A stretch of DNA of 64,000 bases from JAKVAV01 sp047632755 (GCA_047632755.1 JBLIDT010000010.1:37870-101869), one strand, 5' to 3'. Positions 42,901 to 51,810 are shown, counted from the stretch's first letter. Notes: a model not told the origin generated them from the letters alone. Made by a program: numbers and translations.

Positions 42901-44583
42901 GTTGACCCAACAGCAGTTTGTCAGGATGCAGTTGTGTTCCTTGACGCCAATGGCAATGGTACAATTGCAGTAGCTGATGTGAACAATGGATCAGCAGATG
43001 CCTGCGGTATTGCATCCGTAAGTCTATCAGTAACTTCATTTGATTGTTCAAATTTGGGGGCCAATCCTGTAACACTAACGGTAACTGATATCAATGGCAA
43101 CTCAAATACTTGCACAGCCAATGTCACGGTTCAGGACAACATTGCACCTCTTGTGCCTACACTCAATACTGTAACAGCGGAATGCACAACGACACTCACC
43201 GCTCCTATTGCCACAGACAACTGCGCTGGAACGGTGACGGGAACAACTGCTGATCCTTTGACTTACACGGGTGAAGGTACGTATACGGTGTCTTGGAACT
43301 TTGAGGATGGAAATGGAAACGACATTGATGTAACACAGACTGTCATCATCGATGATGTGACTGATCCTGTTAGCCCTACGTTACCTGATTTAACGGCAGA
43401 ATGTACCGCTACACTGACCGCTCCTACCACCACTGACAACTGTGCTGGAACGGTGACGGGAACGACTACTGATCCTTTGACTTACGGGGGTGAAGGAACG
43501 TATACGGTGTCTTGGAACTTTGACGATGGAAACGGAAATACTAGCGACGTTTTGCAGACGGTCATCATTGACGATACCATTGTGCCTGTTGTGACTTGCC
43601 CTAGCGACATTGCAGTAGGAAATGATGTAGATCTTTGCGGAGCCCTAGTAAGTTTTGCAGCAACAGCCACGGATAACTGTGGTGGAAGTCCGTCAATATC
43701 CTACAGTCAAAACCCTGGGACTAGCTTCCCAGTGGGTTCAACGACTGTAATTGTAACTGCTGATGACGGTAATGGAAACACGGAAACCTGCTCATTCAGT
43801 GTAACTGTAAATGACACACAAAATCCAGCGATCACCTGCGCATCTGACGCTGCTGTTTCGGCGAATCAAACAAATGACACCTACTTGGTTTCCAATGGAG
43901 ACTTTGACCCTACGGCCTCAGACAATTGTTCGGGCTTAGCTGTTGGGCACAATGCCGCTGCCGTATTGGGAAGCACTGGGCCAAATAGTCAATCTTTGGA
44001 TGGCTGGGAGTTTCCGATAGGAACAACAGTCATTGAATTTACAGCTACTGATGCTTCCAGTAATACTAGCGTCTGTTCGGTAAGTATCACGGTAGATGCT
44101 AATCTCGTTAGTGGAAACCTGACTTTGAATTCTGCTTGCTTGCCCCTTGATATGACCGTAACGGTTTATGAGGCGGGCACTCCTAATCTTAACCCAGTAT
44201 TAGTGGCGAACTATACCAACGTGATCATAGATGCAAGCGGTGACTTCAGCGTCAATGCCTCAGGATTGATTCCAGGCATTTACGACGTTTACCTCAAGCC
44301 CGAAAACTACCTCACCAAGCGGGTAGTCAATGTTTCGATTGGAGCTAGCCCGAGCGGTATCAGCGCGTCTGCGTTTTTACCAGGAGATATTAGCAACGTG
44401 GAGGACGACATCATCAATGGAACGGATTTATCCACGATAATCTTTGCCTACAACACTACGAGTGCGGATGCTGGGTACGATGCCAATGCCGATCTGAACT
44501 GCGATGGTTTCGTCGATGCGCTGGATCTTTCTCTATTGATCTTCTCATTCCTTGCAGAAGGAGATAGCCCAACCGCATTATAA
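39910..44583 (+). CDS. Giant secreted protein: lamin-tail, cohesin-like, HYR repeats, dockerin-like end
   Basis: 1557 residues from ATG at 39910 (the frame opens at 39799, but only this start gives a signal peptide: LRLCLCALLLTTSSVFG). Order: a jelly-roll-like domain (~40-175); a lamin-tail domain (~185-340: KGVEIWNNTGSTIDFS, SFNGDDALVL); a cohesin-like domain (~350-500: VETYLTFDPSLVQVESV); HYR-type and related Ig-like domains with paired cysteines (~510-1400), including six ~80-residue repeats and two ~73-residue repeats; then a carboxypeptidase-regulatory-like domain and a C-terminal dockerin-like pair (FLPGDISN...NGTDLSTIIFAY and ADLNCDGFVDALDLSLLIF). No T9SS tail is present, unlike the next genes. 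Probably a surface or secreted structural protein held by a cohesin partner (inference). Confidence 0.85.
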   Translation: MLKTYTKGGLRLCLCALLLTTSSVFGRIDLNAPKIFDGPLPGATVFSETFENIGASSSVFSDLSWTGDEGIFFIATDAKTDGTINGRALTVRDGQMVATDISGGIADLNITTQGEVGSGTGTLDIIVNGISVGTVPYNATVQTTTISGINLEGFFDLQIDFPGTDNIKIDDLSWGCYQLPPALFFSQYVETDEGIQPKGVEIWNNTGSTIDFSVDNLVIEKGTNGGTPSSDFTLSAGTLESGKVIVIGSDEIGTYLEATFGIGAIQYQLKAFSFNGDDALVLKLDGEITDMIGTGGTDPGSEWAGSGVSTKNQNISLLSVIEGGSPAGFTDPSERFSTTSTAPSDNGGLQGFGLAPNEASYVLAPSIASAVQCADFDVLVSIVNGGDLNTVETYLTFDPSLVQVESVTAPGGGALPDLSTLSQVVLPVAFDNMAGTITYAASSPALLTDNFDLMKITLSAVAGAGTSTVDVVLTGSPISRIATTGLVGGVFVAADLDVTAYSEGISLTPDLELPFFACVSGPNEEADLGTCIYTVQGLQYDPVGAEDNCGIASIINDYNNTSTLAGEPLTDGTTITWTVTDVNGNFGQCTFTMTVEDAQNTVAVCQGITVQLDANGMASITPGDIDDGSTDNCGIANLSLDVSDFTCANVGANTVTLTVTDAAGNQDQCTALVTVEDNVVPIVSCQNITVQLDASGNATITGADIDNGSSDACGVSLSVSPSTFDCSNIGANTVTLTVIDSNGNTSTCAAIATVEDNVAPAAICQNITVQLDASGNVLIAASEINNGSNDACGIANVEISQTSFSCTDVGSNTVVLTVTDNNGNASTCSALVLIEDDIDPIAFCDNFLVELDANGSATITGNDLDDGSSDNCGISSLTLSQSTFGCADVGIVNVVFTATDFNGNQSTCSAIVIVEDNIDPIAICQDITVQLDDFGNATITGNDIDNGSSDACGLSSLAVSKSTFTCADVGPNTVTLTVTDANLNTVSCTAIVTIEDNVDPTAVCQDAVVFLDANGNGTIAVADVNNGSADACGIASVSLSVTSFDCSNLGANPVTLTVTDINGNSNTCTANVTVQDNIAPLVPTLNTVTAECTTTLTAPIATDNCAGTVTGTTADPLTYTGEGTYTVSWNFEDGNGNDIDVTQTVIIDDVTDPVSPTLPDLTAECTATLTAPTTTDNCAGTVTGTTTDPLTYGGEGTYTVSWNFDDGNGNTSDVLQTVIIDDTIVPVVTCPSDIAVGNDVDLCGALVSFAATATDNCGGSPSISYSQNPGTSFPVGSTTVIVTADDGNGNTETCSFSVTVNDTQNPAITCASDAAVSANQTNDTYLVSNGDFDPTASDNCSGLAVGHNAAAVLGSTGPNSQSLDGWEFPIGTTVIEFTATDASSNTSVCSVSITVDANLVSGNLTLNSACLPLDMTVTVYEAGTPNLNPVLVANYTNVIIDASGDFSVNASGLIPGIYDVYLKPENYLTKRVVNVSIGASPSGISASAFLPGDISNVEDDIINGTDLSTIIFAYNTTSADAGYDANADLNCDGFVDALDLSLLIFSFLAEGDSPTAL
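41710..43143 (+). repeat. Six tandem coding repeats (~239 bp each) in the large surface protein
   Basis: Each unit encodes about 80 residues with a C-Q-x-I-T-V-Q-L-D opening, G-S-x-D-x-C-G in the middle and a C-x-A-x-V-x-V-E-D-N ending. Two further units of a different ~73-residue type follow. The DNA has diverged between copies, so this is an old internal duplication rather than a recent expansion. Confidence 0.85.
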
Positions 44584-44611
44584 GCAACCAAAATCATAAA
44601 TAATCCTTGAT

Positions 44612-45418
44612 ATGAAAAATCTATTTCACAACAATAAAGGGATGACACTTTCGAGTGTAGTCTTGTTTGCCCTCTTGGCTTTTTCGGGGAAAGCCCAACA
44701 AGCCTCTTTTCACTTTTTTCCAAATACTGTGGAGGCATACGAAGGTGAATCATTCGAGACCCAAGTCCTTATTGAAACAGGCAATGTGCCTTTTACGGTT
44801 TTTGATCTTCACCTGGCTTTCGATAGCGAATACCTTCAAGTAATGGAGGCAGAAGTGCTTCAAGAGGGAATGTTCAATTACCATCTGCCGCCCGAGTTTT
44901 CAAACGATCAAGGAAAGATCGATATGGCGGCTTTTATGATTGATCAAGAAATCACATCGGAGTCTATCGCTTTGGTGAACATTACATTCGTTGCTCTTCA
45001 AGCAACGGAGTTGACCCAGGTAATTCACCCTCTCGAGGGTTTCCCGAAATCGGTGATCGCCTATGGCGGCGAAAATGTAATGAGCAATACCAACAACCTC
45101 AAGGTAAAGATTGTAGGAAACGCCCTTTCAGATGGAATTGAATCAGGCGAAAACGAATACGACTTAACTATATGGCCAAACCCGTCGAAGGATTATGCGC
45201 AAATCTCCTTTGAGCTTGCGGAGGAAGGTCAAGTATCACTTCAAATCTTCTCTGCAGAGGGAAAATTGATTGAGACCATCTACGAGGGAGGCGCACAAGG
45301 AAAAACACGGTACCAATTTGAGGTAGATGTGAACAGCCTTTCAGCGGGAACATACACTTGTAGGTTAATGAATACGGGTGGAAAGATGTTTTCTAAGGCA
45401 CTTACAATCGTAAAATAA
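44612..45418 (+). CDS. Cohesin-like protein with T9SS type A sorting domain
   Basis: 268 residues: signal peptide (cleavage near GKAQQ, ~30); a single cohesin-like domain (~30-150: VEAYEGESFETQVLIET, FDLHLAFDSEYLQVMEAEV, IALVNITFVAL); a linker; and a T9SS C-terminal domain (~188-268: LTIWPNPSKDYAQISFEL, SAEGKLIETIYEG, LSAGTYTCRL, KALTIVK). The product should be exported by the type IX system and fixed on the cell surface while displaying a cohesin. It lies 28 bp after the dockerin-bearing giant, so it is the natural candidate for its anchor (inference). Confidence 0.85.
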   Translation: MKNLFHNNKGMTLSSVVLFALLAFSGKAQQASFHFFPNTVEAYEGESFETQVLIETGNVPFTVFDLHLAFDSEYLQVMEAEVLQEGMFNYHLPPEFSNDQGKIDMAAFMIDQEITSESIALVNITFVALQATELTQVIHPLEGFPKSVIAYGGENVMSNTNNLKVKIVGNALSDGIESGENEYDLTIWPNPSKDYAQISFELAEEGQVSLQIFSAEGKLIETIYEGGAQGKTRYQFEVDVNSLSAGTYTCRLMNTGGKMFSKALTIVK

Positions 45419-45462
45419 TTGATCGAAACAGCAGGTATCTACCTTTGAAAATCTGCTATTGA

Positions 45463-45488
45463 TTTGCCTTCTGAGATATTGTAATTTG
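45463..45488 (+). promoter_or_regulatory. Weak promoter candidate before the second cohesin-like gene
   Basis: TTTG (45463-45466) and TAATTTG (45482-45488) are separated by 15 bp, shorter than usual, with the ATG 19 bp downstream. The 89-bp gap after the previous gene leaves room for a separate promoter. Confidence 0.3.
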
Positions 45489-45507
45489 CATTCCGAAAAA
45501 TCCCAAA

Positions 45508-46716
45508 ATGAAAAAGTCTGTCCAGCTCATATCAATCGACAATTTAAAAAACTACGTTTTAATTGCCGGTTTGTCCATCTTCATTTTTGGCTTAAGCCAA
45601 GATGGATTGGCTCAATTGGCAAATGCAGTAGTTGCGCCAGCATTGGTAGAAGTCGGAGTAGGCGATTCATTTACTGTAACGGTGAACATTGATCCAAATA
45701 ATAGCGGCATAAGTGTAGCTCAAGTGGCTATGAACTTTGATCCATCCATCATTCAAGTGGACGGTGTCAGCCTCTCATCATCTTCAGAGCTAAACGTGGG
45801 CTTGCCTGGAACGACGATAGACAATACCGTTGGATTTTTCTTTATTGCAGGTTTCAATTTTAGTGCAGCCACCATTCCATTTACCCATGTAGAGATCGAC
45901 TGCACGGCATTGGCCAATGGTTCCTCTTCATTGGAATACGAATTGGGAGGTAGCCTTCAAACTCTTTTTGCCGCTAGCGGAGATGACGTTACGGGAGCTC
46001 TTTCTTCGGGATTAATCATTGTTGGTGAGCAGGTAGATTGCCCAAATTTGGGAGCCAATTTTGGCGAAAGCTGCAACGACAATGATCCCGATACAGAAGA
46101 TGACATTGTTCTTCTTGATTGCACCTGCTCAGGAACCCCCATTTGCGAAGCACCATTTCCAGCGGTAGACGAAGCAAGCAGAAATACGGTAGTAGGAATC
46201 AGCAACGTAGATCTTTCCTGGGATATTGTCCCTGGACAAATCGGTTGCCAAGTGCAGGTATTGCGGGTACTCGGATCGCCACCTTATCAGAGACAATCCT
46301 TTACATCATTGGGCGAAAACTTTGATTCATTCTCGCTAAACACGAATCTATTTATCCCAGGCGTTACTCATGCCTGGAGGGTCCGTTGCGGATGCTCTAG
46401 CTCGCCAATTGTAGCAGGCCCGTTTTCGTCGTGGATAACCTTTGTGGTTCCTTCAGGTATAACATTGTCGTCCTTCCCCAATCCCACTAAAGGCTCCTCA
46501 ACTGTGAGCTTTAGCTTGGAAACAAAAGATCGAGCTACGTTGGAAGTATATGATCTAAATGGACGAGTGTTAGAACTTCTATTCTCTGGAGATGTCGATT
46601 CTTCGACCCCTTACCAATTCGATTTTGACGGTACTGATTTGAGTCAAGGAGTTTATATCTACCGCCTCACCACGACCAAAGAAGTGGTGAATGAGAAGTT
46701 TATTATTACGAATTAG
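45508..46716 (+). CDS. Second cohesin-like protein with T9SS sorting domain
   Basis: 402 residues. Signal segment ~15-35 (LIAGLSIFIFGLSQDGLA); cohesin-like domain ~38-175 (VEVGVGDSFTVTVNID, VAQVAMNFDPSIIQVDGV, HVEIDCTALA); a cysteine-rich NDNDPDTEDDIVLLDCTCSG linker of a type frequent in Bacteroidota adhesins; a fibronectin-III-like domain (~215-310); and a T9SS type A tail (SSFPNPTKGSSTVSFSL, VYDLNGRVLELL, LSQGVYIYRL). Same architecture as its upstream neighbour with an added FnIII-like module. Confidence 0.83.
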   Translation: MKKSVQLISIDNLKNYVLIAGLSIFIFGLSQDGLAQLANAVVAPALVEVGVGDSFTVTVNIDPNNSGISVAQVAMNFDPSIIQVDGVSLSSSSELNVGLPGTTIDNTVGFFFIAGFNFSAATIPFTHVEIDCTALANGSSSLEYELGGSLQTLFAASGDDVTGALSSGLIIVGEQVDCPNLGANFGESCNDNDPDTEDDIVLLDCTCSGTPICEAPFPAVDEASRNTVVGISNVDLSWDIVPGQIGCQVQVLRVLGSPPYQRQSFTSLGENFDSFSLNTNLFIPGVTHAWRVRCGCSSSPIVAGPFSSWITFVVPSGITLSSFPNPTKGSSTVSFSLETKDRATLEVYDLNGRVLELLFSGDVDSSTPYQFDFDGTDLSQGVYIYRLTTTKEVVNEKFIITN

Positions 46717-46952
46717 ATGTTGGCTTAATTCCACTCGAGTAAGGCTCTAACTTGAACAACGACAATTGGATCTTTAGGCTTTCTAGAATTCCGTTCCTTC
46801 AGTTCTGTCACCAGAGGGAGGCAGACGGCGCATTCGGTGCTATTTACCAAAAAGAAAAGCTCCCGACATATAAGCCGTAGCTTATTAGCATTTCCAGAAT
46901 TAAGTAAAACGCATAGTTAAAAGCATCGGGTAATAATTACCTTGATTCCACT

Positions 46953-48635
46953 ATGGAAAGACTAACCTCAATTATCGGTATTACCCTCAGTTTATTGATT
47001 GGCTCTTCGCTTTACGGCCAAGTCTTTCAGCACTCAGAGCAGAAAGGCACCTTAAATTACTTCAGCTCATCCCTTATTTCTGCTGAAGGAGGTTTCATCG
47101 GGTCTGAAATAATAGTGGCGGAAAACTTCGCTACAAATTCAGAACTTTTTGCTCGCGACCAAGACGGTGCTTTACTCTGGAATGTACAGCCCACAATTCT
47201 TGGAGAAGTGGTCGCATACTCCACCTTGATTTCTCTCACAGACTCTACTTTCGGGGCTTTGGGATACCACCAAGATTGCTGCGACTGCGCTGAGCCCATT
47301 CCTTTTTTTGAAGTAAGACTCAAATCCAGTGGTAGTCTTTTGCAATTTGTCGATCAAGTGCTAAACGGCGAGATCATAAATACCCCATTCTTTAATTCGG
47401 CTTTGACTGTATCAACGAACACTTGGGGGTTTTCGATACTGAATGAAACTCAGGCGTATTACTTTTCCAATGAAGGAGATTCCCTGCACTCCTTTGAGTT
47501 GGGAGAAGGTTTTGGAGCTGTCTCCGATTTGAATGGAGACTTCATTGTATCCTCCGCCGATGTTATCAGACGCTACAATTCTGAGGGAATAAAGGTAGAC
47601 TCGGTAGAAGTAAGTGGCTTGCCAAGTGCTCTATCTAGCAACGAAGAACGACTCGCCGCCTTAATTGATGACGAAATCTTTGTTTATGACCCTAACCTTG
47701 AACTCGTTCAAAGTATCCAAATTGATGGCATAAGCGAATCCCTAATGAGCAAATTTAACTCGGGGTTTATGCTTTTCACAGGCGAGGATATTGTCGTTGT
47801 TTCTAACCAAGGCGAACCCTTCAATCAGTATGAATATGGAAACACTCAAGGATTTGAAGCAACTCGGATGGTAGCGAATTCTGTTACAGTAATTCTCACA
47901 GGCTCTAAGGTTTCGGATTCGTTCACCATTAATAATATTCGTCATCAATATGCCGCTTACAGGGCCACCACCGTTGAAGGTGCTTCGCAATTGTGGCATT
48001 CAGATTTAGAAATACTCGATGTTTCGGTAGAGAATGCGATGGTAACTTCTAGTAATGAGTTTTCTCTTTCTTACAGTGCAGATTTATTGGTGACTGTTAG
48101 AAACATCGGAACATTTCCCGTTAATTCTTTCTACTTAAACTACGTTAGCGGACCTGGTTTTTGCACTCCCCAAATAGAAAACATGCAGGTAATTGAGACC
48201 ATTAATAATCAGGGAAACAATGGCTCAGAAATTAGCATTCTATTTCCATCGGTTCAAGGTTCCTTTTATATCCCAATAGATGGGCCTGATTTTACTTTGT
48301 GTGTATTTGTAACTCAACCCGATTTCGATATAGACATTGATCGCGACAATGACTCAGGTTGTGCTGATCTCGCTGACTTTCTTTCCGTTGATGATCTTGA
48401 CGTTTCAAGCAGAGTCAGTATCTACCCCAACCCTGCCACTGCTGAAATCAGAATCGAAACAGATCTCCTTCTCGAGTCCTACCGAATCTTTAGTGGCTTA
48501 GGGAAAATGCTTCAAGAGGGTATTGTAAATCAAGGTTCACCTATCGCTCTCGATGATCTTCCGAATGGGATTTACGTGGTTAAGTTGACCACCGCTGAAG
48601 GCGCGGCTACCAAGAAAGTAGTGGTTTCACGATAG
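46953..48635 (+). CDS. Secreted protein with T9SS sorting domain
   Basis: 560 residues: signal peptide (LLIGSSLYGQ, ~22); ~350 residues of irregular beta-propeller-like repeats with a CCDCAEP cysteine cluster (~110); a CARDB-like segment (~370-430, SADLLVTVRNIGTFPVNSF); and a T9SS tail (RVSIYPNPATAEIRIE, LPNGIYVVKLTTAEG, KKVVVSR). No catalytic motif recognised. It follows the cohesin genes on the same strand after a 236-bp gap in which no gene was seen, so joint transcription is uncertain. Confidence 0.8.
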   Translation: MERLTSIIGITLSLLIGSSLYGQVFQHSEQKGTLNYFSSSLISAEGGFIGSEIIVAENFATNSELFARDQDGALLWNVQPTILGEVVAYSTLISLTDSTFGALGYHQDCCDCAEPIPFFEVRLKSSGSLLQFVDQVLNGEIINTPFFNSALTVSTNTWGFSILNETQAYYFSNEGDSLHSFELGEGFGAVSDLNGDFIVSSADVIRRYNSEGIKVDSVEVSGLPSALSSNEERLAALIDDEIFVYDPNLELVQSIQIDGISESLMSKFNSGFMLFTGEDIVVVSNQGEPFNQYEYGNTQGFEATRMVANSVTVILTGSKVSDSFTINNIRHQYAAYRATTVEGASQLWHSDLEILDVSVENAMVTSSNEFSLSYSADLLVTVRNIGTFPVNSFYLNYVSGPGFCTPQIENMQVIETINNQGNNGSEISILFPSVQGSFYIPIDGPDFTLCVFVTQPDFDIDIDRDNDSGCADLADFLSVDDLDVSSRVSIYPNPATAEIRIETDLLLESYRIFSGLGKMLQEGIVNQGSPIALDDLPNGIYVVKLTTAEGAATKKVVVSR

Positions 48636-48648
48636 TGTTCGAATCAAA

Positions 48649-49287
48649 TCATTTAGTCCGTAATTTCTTCAGCATCAACAAATGCGAAAGAAGAACCACA
48701 GGAACGATCACTCCTGGCAGCAGGACATAAGGAAAGAGTAAGACTGCTTTATTCGGCTGATCGAAGGATAGCAGTTGAAAGGCGGAAGGCACCGATAGCA
48801 CGGCTGTGATAACCACTATGGCTAATAAGAGCATAGCGACAATATTCCAAAGTTTGAGGATCGTTGGTGTGAGCTTTCCTTTTAGGTGCAAGATCAAAAT
48901 CAAGACCGCTGAAATTCCACTGAAAATGTCATAATTGAATCCTGAATAAGTCATCTTTTCAGGCAGTAAACCCTCAAGAAAAAGTTGATGAAGACAGATT
49001 TCTACAGGAATTCGAAGAATATGAATGGCAATGAGCCAAGAACAATTTATTTCCGCTGTCCTGATCTTTTTATAAATAAAAATGACAATGGCCACCGTCG
49101 GGATAAACACCGTTGAAATTCGCGGAGGAATCGTATCGGTGACTTCATAGATTCCCGAAATGGCCAGCGCTGACAAAACCAATCCCCAGACTCCAAAGGT
49201 GATCCAAACCCAGTTGTTTTTTCCCGTACCAAAATAGAAGGTTGGAATTGCCGCTAAGGCGATGGCTACAAAAACTATTTCTAACAT
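48649..49287 (-). CDS. Six-TM membrane protein of unknown function
   Basis: 212 residues from ATG at 49287 (MLEIVFVAIALAAIP). The frame opens at 49314 but overlaps the upstream gene; the inner start is 5 bp after the GH3 stop, favouring coupling. TM segments include WITFGVWGLVLSALAIS, VFIPTVAIVIFIY, AVLILILHL and YVLLPGVIVPVVLLSHLL. A conserved-looking RIPVEICLHQLFLEG lies mid-chain. No family recognised; co-transcribed with the GH3 lipoprotein. Confidence 0.68.
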   Translation of the reverse strand: MLEIVFVAIALAAIPTFYFGTGKNNWVWITFGVWGLVLSALAISGIYEVTDTIPPRISTVFIPTVAIVIFIYKKIRTAEINCSWLIAIHILRIPVEICLHQLFLEGLLPEKMTYSGFNYDIFSGISAVLILILHLKGKLTPTILKLWNIVAMLLLAIVVITAVLSVPSAFQLLSFDQPNKAVLLFPYVLLPGVIVPVVLLSHLLMLKKLRTK

Positions 49288-49292
49288 TTTTT

Positions 49293-50405
49293 TTATCCCA
49301 GAAGTCCCAAACAAATCTTCATTCGCACTATTTTTTTTACAGAATCGTAGACCTGCTTTTTATAAGCTTCGTCTCTCTTCATTTCAGCCAGAATAGAATC
49401 AATCGTTTCTTTTTCATAGATGGGCATAAGCAAGACATCACAACCTGCCTTTGAGGCTAGAAGTGGAGCATTGTCAATAATGGTGACGGCTTTCATAATG
49501 TTCATCGCGTCGGTTACGACCAAGCCTTTAAAGCCTAGTTCTTCTTTCAGCAGATCATTCACGATAGTGCGAGAGCAGCTGGACGGCAATCCGTCAGTGC
49601 CATACTTTTCATTGTTTCTGACGGTGATATGTGCCACCATAATGGAAATGACTCCTGCATCGATCAGCGGTGGATAAACGTCTAATTCTTTCAAGGCGCC
49701 ATCGATATACACTGATTTCTTGTGGGTATCTCCCTTAACCAATCCGTGTCCAGGAAAGTGCTTTGCCGTAGCAACGATTCCCATCTCTTGACTCGATTTG
49801 ATAAAAGCCTTACTCAACGCCACTACTTGATCGCGATCGTCTCCATAACTGCGGTTCTTGATGGCTTCGTTTTGCGGACTCAAATCGCAAACAGGAGCAA
49901 AGTTGTGGTGAAAACCAACCTCTAACAAGTGGTTGCTGATGAGCGTGGCAATGGAGTCCGAGGCCTCTTTAGTCTTTATGTCGATGGTATTAATCACAGG
50001 ATCAAAACCAGACAACCGTCCATTAAAGAGACTAGGTTCGGCATCGATCGAAAAGACGAGTGGAGCCAGCCCCATCGCTTTAGAGATCGAGTTCAAACTA
50101 TCGATCATAGCCTTGTGGTGCTGTTTTGTTCCCTTTAGAAAAACGACTCCCCCAATCTGATTGTCTTGAGCCAGCTGATACACCACCTCATCGGGTTTCC
50201 CCAAATCCCCTGCAGATGTAACGATCATTTGAGCGACTCTAGAGCGCTCGTCCATCGCATCAAAATGCTTTTGGACTTGTGCGTCAAGTTTAGAGTCGTT
50301 CGAAAAAAATCGCTCGGAAATATTCGAGTCCTTTTGTGCTTGACATGAATGGAATAAAAGGAGAATAAAAATTGAGATAGATCCAATGATCGATGTCTTT
50401 TTCAT
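49293..50405 (-). CDS. GH3 lipoprotein, beta-N-acetylhexosaminidase-like
   Basis: 370 residues from ATG at 50405 (MKKTSIIGSISIFILLLFHSC; lipid Cys ~21); an upstream ATG ten codons earlier spoils the signal. GH3 barrel with IGGVVFLKG, FSIDAEPS, and the NagZ-type loop KHFPGHG followed by DTH, which carries the catalytic His-Asp of N-acetylglucosaminidases. The nucleophile Asp is in VVTDAMNI. Being a lipoprotein rather than cytosolic, it likely acts on chitin- or peptidoglycan-derived GlcNAc linkages in the periplasm or at the surface (inference). Confidence 0.87.
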   Translation of the reverse strand: MKKTSIIGSISIFILLLFHSCQAQKDSNISERFFSNDSKLDAQVQKHFDAMDERSRVAQMIVTSAGDLGKPDEVVYQLAQDNQIGGVVFLKGTKQHHKAMIDSLNSISKAMGLAPLVFSIDAEPSLFNGRLSGFDPVINTIDIKTKEASDSIATLISNHLLEVGFHHNFAPVCDLSPQNEAIKNRSYGDDRDQVVALSKAFIKSSQEMGIVATAKHFPGHGLVKGDTHKKSVYIDGALKELDVYPPLIDAGVISIMVAHITVRNNEKYGTDGLPSSCSRTIVNDLLKEELGFKGLVVTDAMNIMKAVTIIDNAPLLASKAGCDVLLMPIYEKETIDSILAEMKRDEAYKKQVYDSVKKIVRMKICLGLLG

Positions 50406-50661
50406 GATAGGTGTTTCTTGCAAATCCTTCACCAAATAAACGCAGATTTAGTTCCACTGAAGTAGAATTATTTCTGTTTGGTCCATAATGGCCTCCTATT
50501 TGAGGAGCGAAGAAGTTGAAAATACTTGAGTTTCGTCACCGGAAATTCAAGTTTCAAGTAAGAATTAAAGGGTATCATCGAAAACAGCCCTAGAAGCCTA
50601 AACTTCAACTAGAGGTAGTCGTTATACCTTTCAAAGTGTATCCATTTTAGGAAAAAAACTT

Positions 50662-51810
50662 ATGCCATTCGACGCTCACTTGACTCAAAATATTCACGCT
50701 TCGGCAGAGATCAAGAAGTATGATTTACTGGACAAAGGAGAGGACGAAGAGCTCAACGAACTTCTTGAAATTGCAGCCGCAATCTGTGAAGCGCCATTTG
50801 CGCTAATCACATTATCTGATGGAGATCAACAATATTCCATTGCAAAGAAAGGAATGGACATGAGATCAGTCTTACTGAAGGATTTCTTTTGTGTTGAAAC
50901 CCTTCAAAGTGAAAAACCAATTTTCACAGTCCACGACGCTTTATCTGACGAGAGATTCAAAGACAATGCAAATGTGACAGGAGAGCCAAATATTCGATTC
51001 TATATTGGCGCACCACTTGTTACCCCAAGAGGAACAAAAATTGGCACTCTTTGCTTGATGGATAAAAAAAGCAGAAAGCACAGTGGCGATAAAGAACATG
51101 CCGTTGCACTTATTGCCAAGAAGGTGATTCGATACCTCGAAAGACGAAAGTTGCTCCTTAAACAAAGTAAGCAGATACAATTTGATCAAAAACGATTGAG
51201 GTTTTTGACAGACAATGTACCAGGAGCGATTTTTCAACTGGACTATCACCACGAGGAAAACCAGTACAACTTTTCTTTTACCAGTGCAGGAATATCCAAT
51301 TTACATCCCGCGCTAAAACCAAAACAGCTAATGGAAGATCCCTTTTTCATGGTAAATTTGGTTCATCCCGATGACAGAAAATCATTCAAAAATAGCATTG
51401 GCGCGGCCATTCGCGACTTCCAGCCATGGGTCAAAGAATTCAGATTAGTAGGCAATACTGAGAGCAAATGGATGCGAGGTATCGCTGTTCCCAGAAGGTA
51501 TAAAAACGTGACCGAATGGTACGGAGTTTTTGAAAACATCAATTACCTGAAAGAATATCAAATCACACTAGAGGGAATCGCTTTTGATATTTCACACGGT
51601 TTGAGAAAACCCGTGAGCAATCTGCTAGGCCTTATCGATGTATTCGAAGAGGATAGGATGAGCCAAGAAGACAATGATAAATTTAAGTCTTATGTAAAAA
51701 CGGTGTCAGTAGAGCTCGAGAAATTTACCAAGCAACTGAACGAGACCTACTCGAAGAAAAAAAATGAATTCCAAAAAGTGCTTTCGCAGTCAAAACCAAT
51801 ACAGGAATAG
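50662..51810 (+). CDS. GAF-PAS protein with HisKA-like helix but no ATPase domain
   Basis: 382 residues, cytosolic. GAF domain ~25-165 (FALITLSDGDQQYSIAKKG, FFCVETLQ, YIGAPLVTPRGTKIGTLCLMD); PAS-like domain ~180-300 (LRFLTDNVPGAIFQLDY, VHPDD, a W-x-R-G strand); then a HisKA-type helix with the phospho-His in FDISHGLRKPVSN (~312). The chain ends after the dimerisation helices; the N, G1 and G2 boxes are missing. No frameshift continuation was seen, since the next gene is convergent 40 bp on. It may be a phosphotransfer or dimerisation partner for other kinases. Confidence 0.82.
   Translation: MPFDAHLTQNIHASAEIKKYDLLDKGEDEELNELLEIAAAICEAPFALITLSDGDQQYSIAKKGMDMRSVLLKDFFCVETLQSEKPIFTVHDALSDERFKDNANVTGEPNIRFYIGAPLVTPRGTKIGTLCLMDKKSRKHSGDKEHAVALIAKKVIRYLERRKLLLKQSKQIQFDQKRLRFLTDNVPGAIFQLDYHHEENQYNFSFTSAGISNLHPALKPKQLMEDPFFMVNLVHPDDRKSFKNSIGAAIRDFQPWVKEFRLVGNTESKWMRGIAVPRRYKNVTEWYGVFENINYLKEYQITLEGIAFDISHGLRKPVSNLLGLIDVFEEDRMSQEDNDKFKSYVKTVSVELEKFTKQLNETYSKKKNEFQKVLSQSKPIQE

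Noticed and set aside
41580..43127. Several minus-strand frames and periodic DNA that could suggest a repeat array or CRISPR
   Set aside because: The period (~239 bp) equals the coded ~80-residue HYR-type repeats; units are diverged and there are no short identical repeats with unique spacers.
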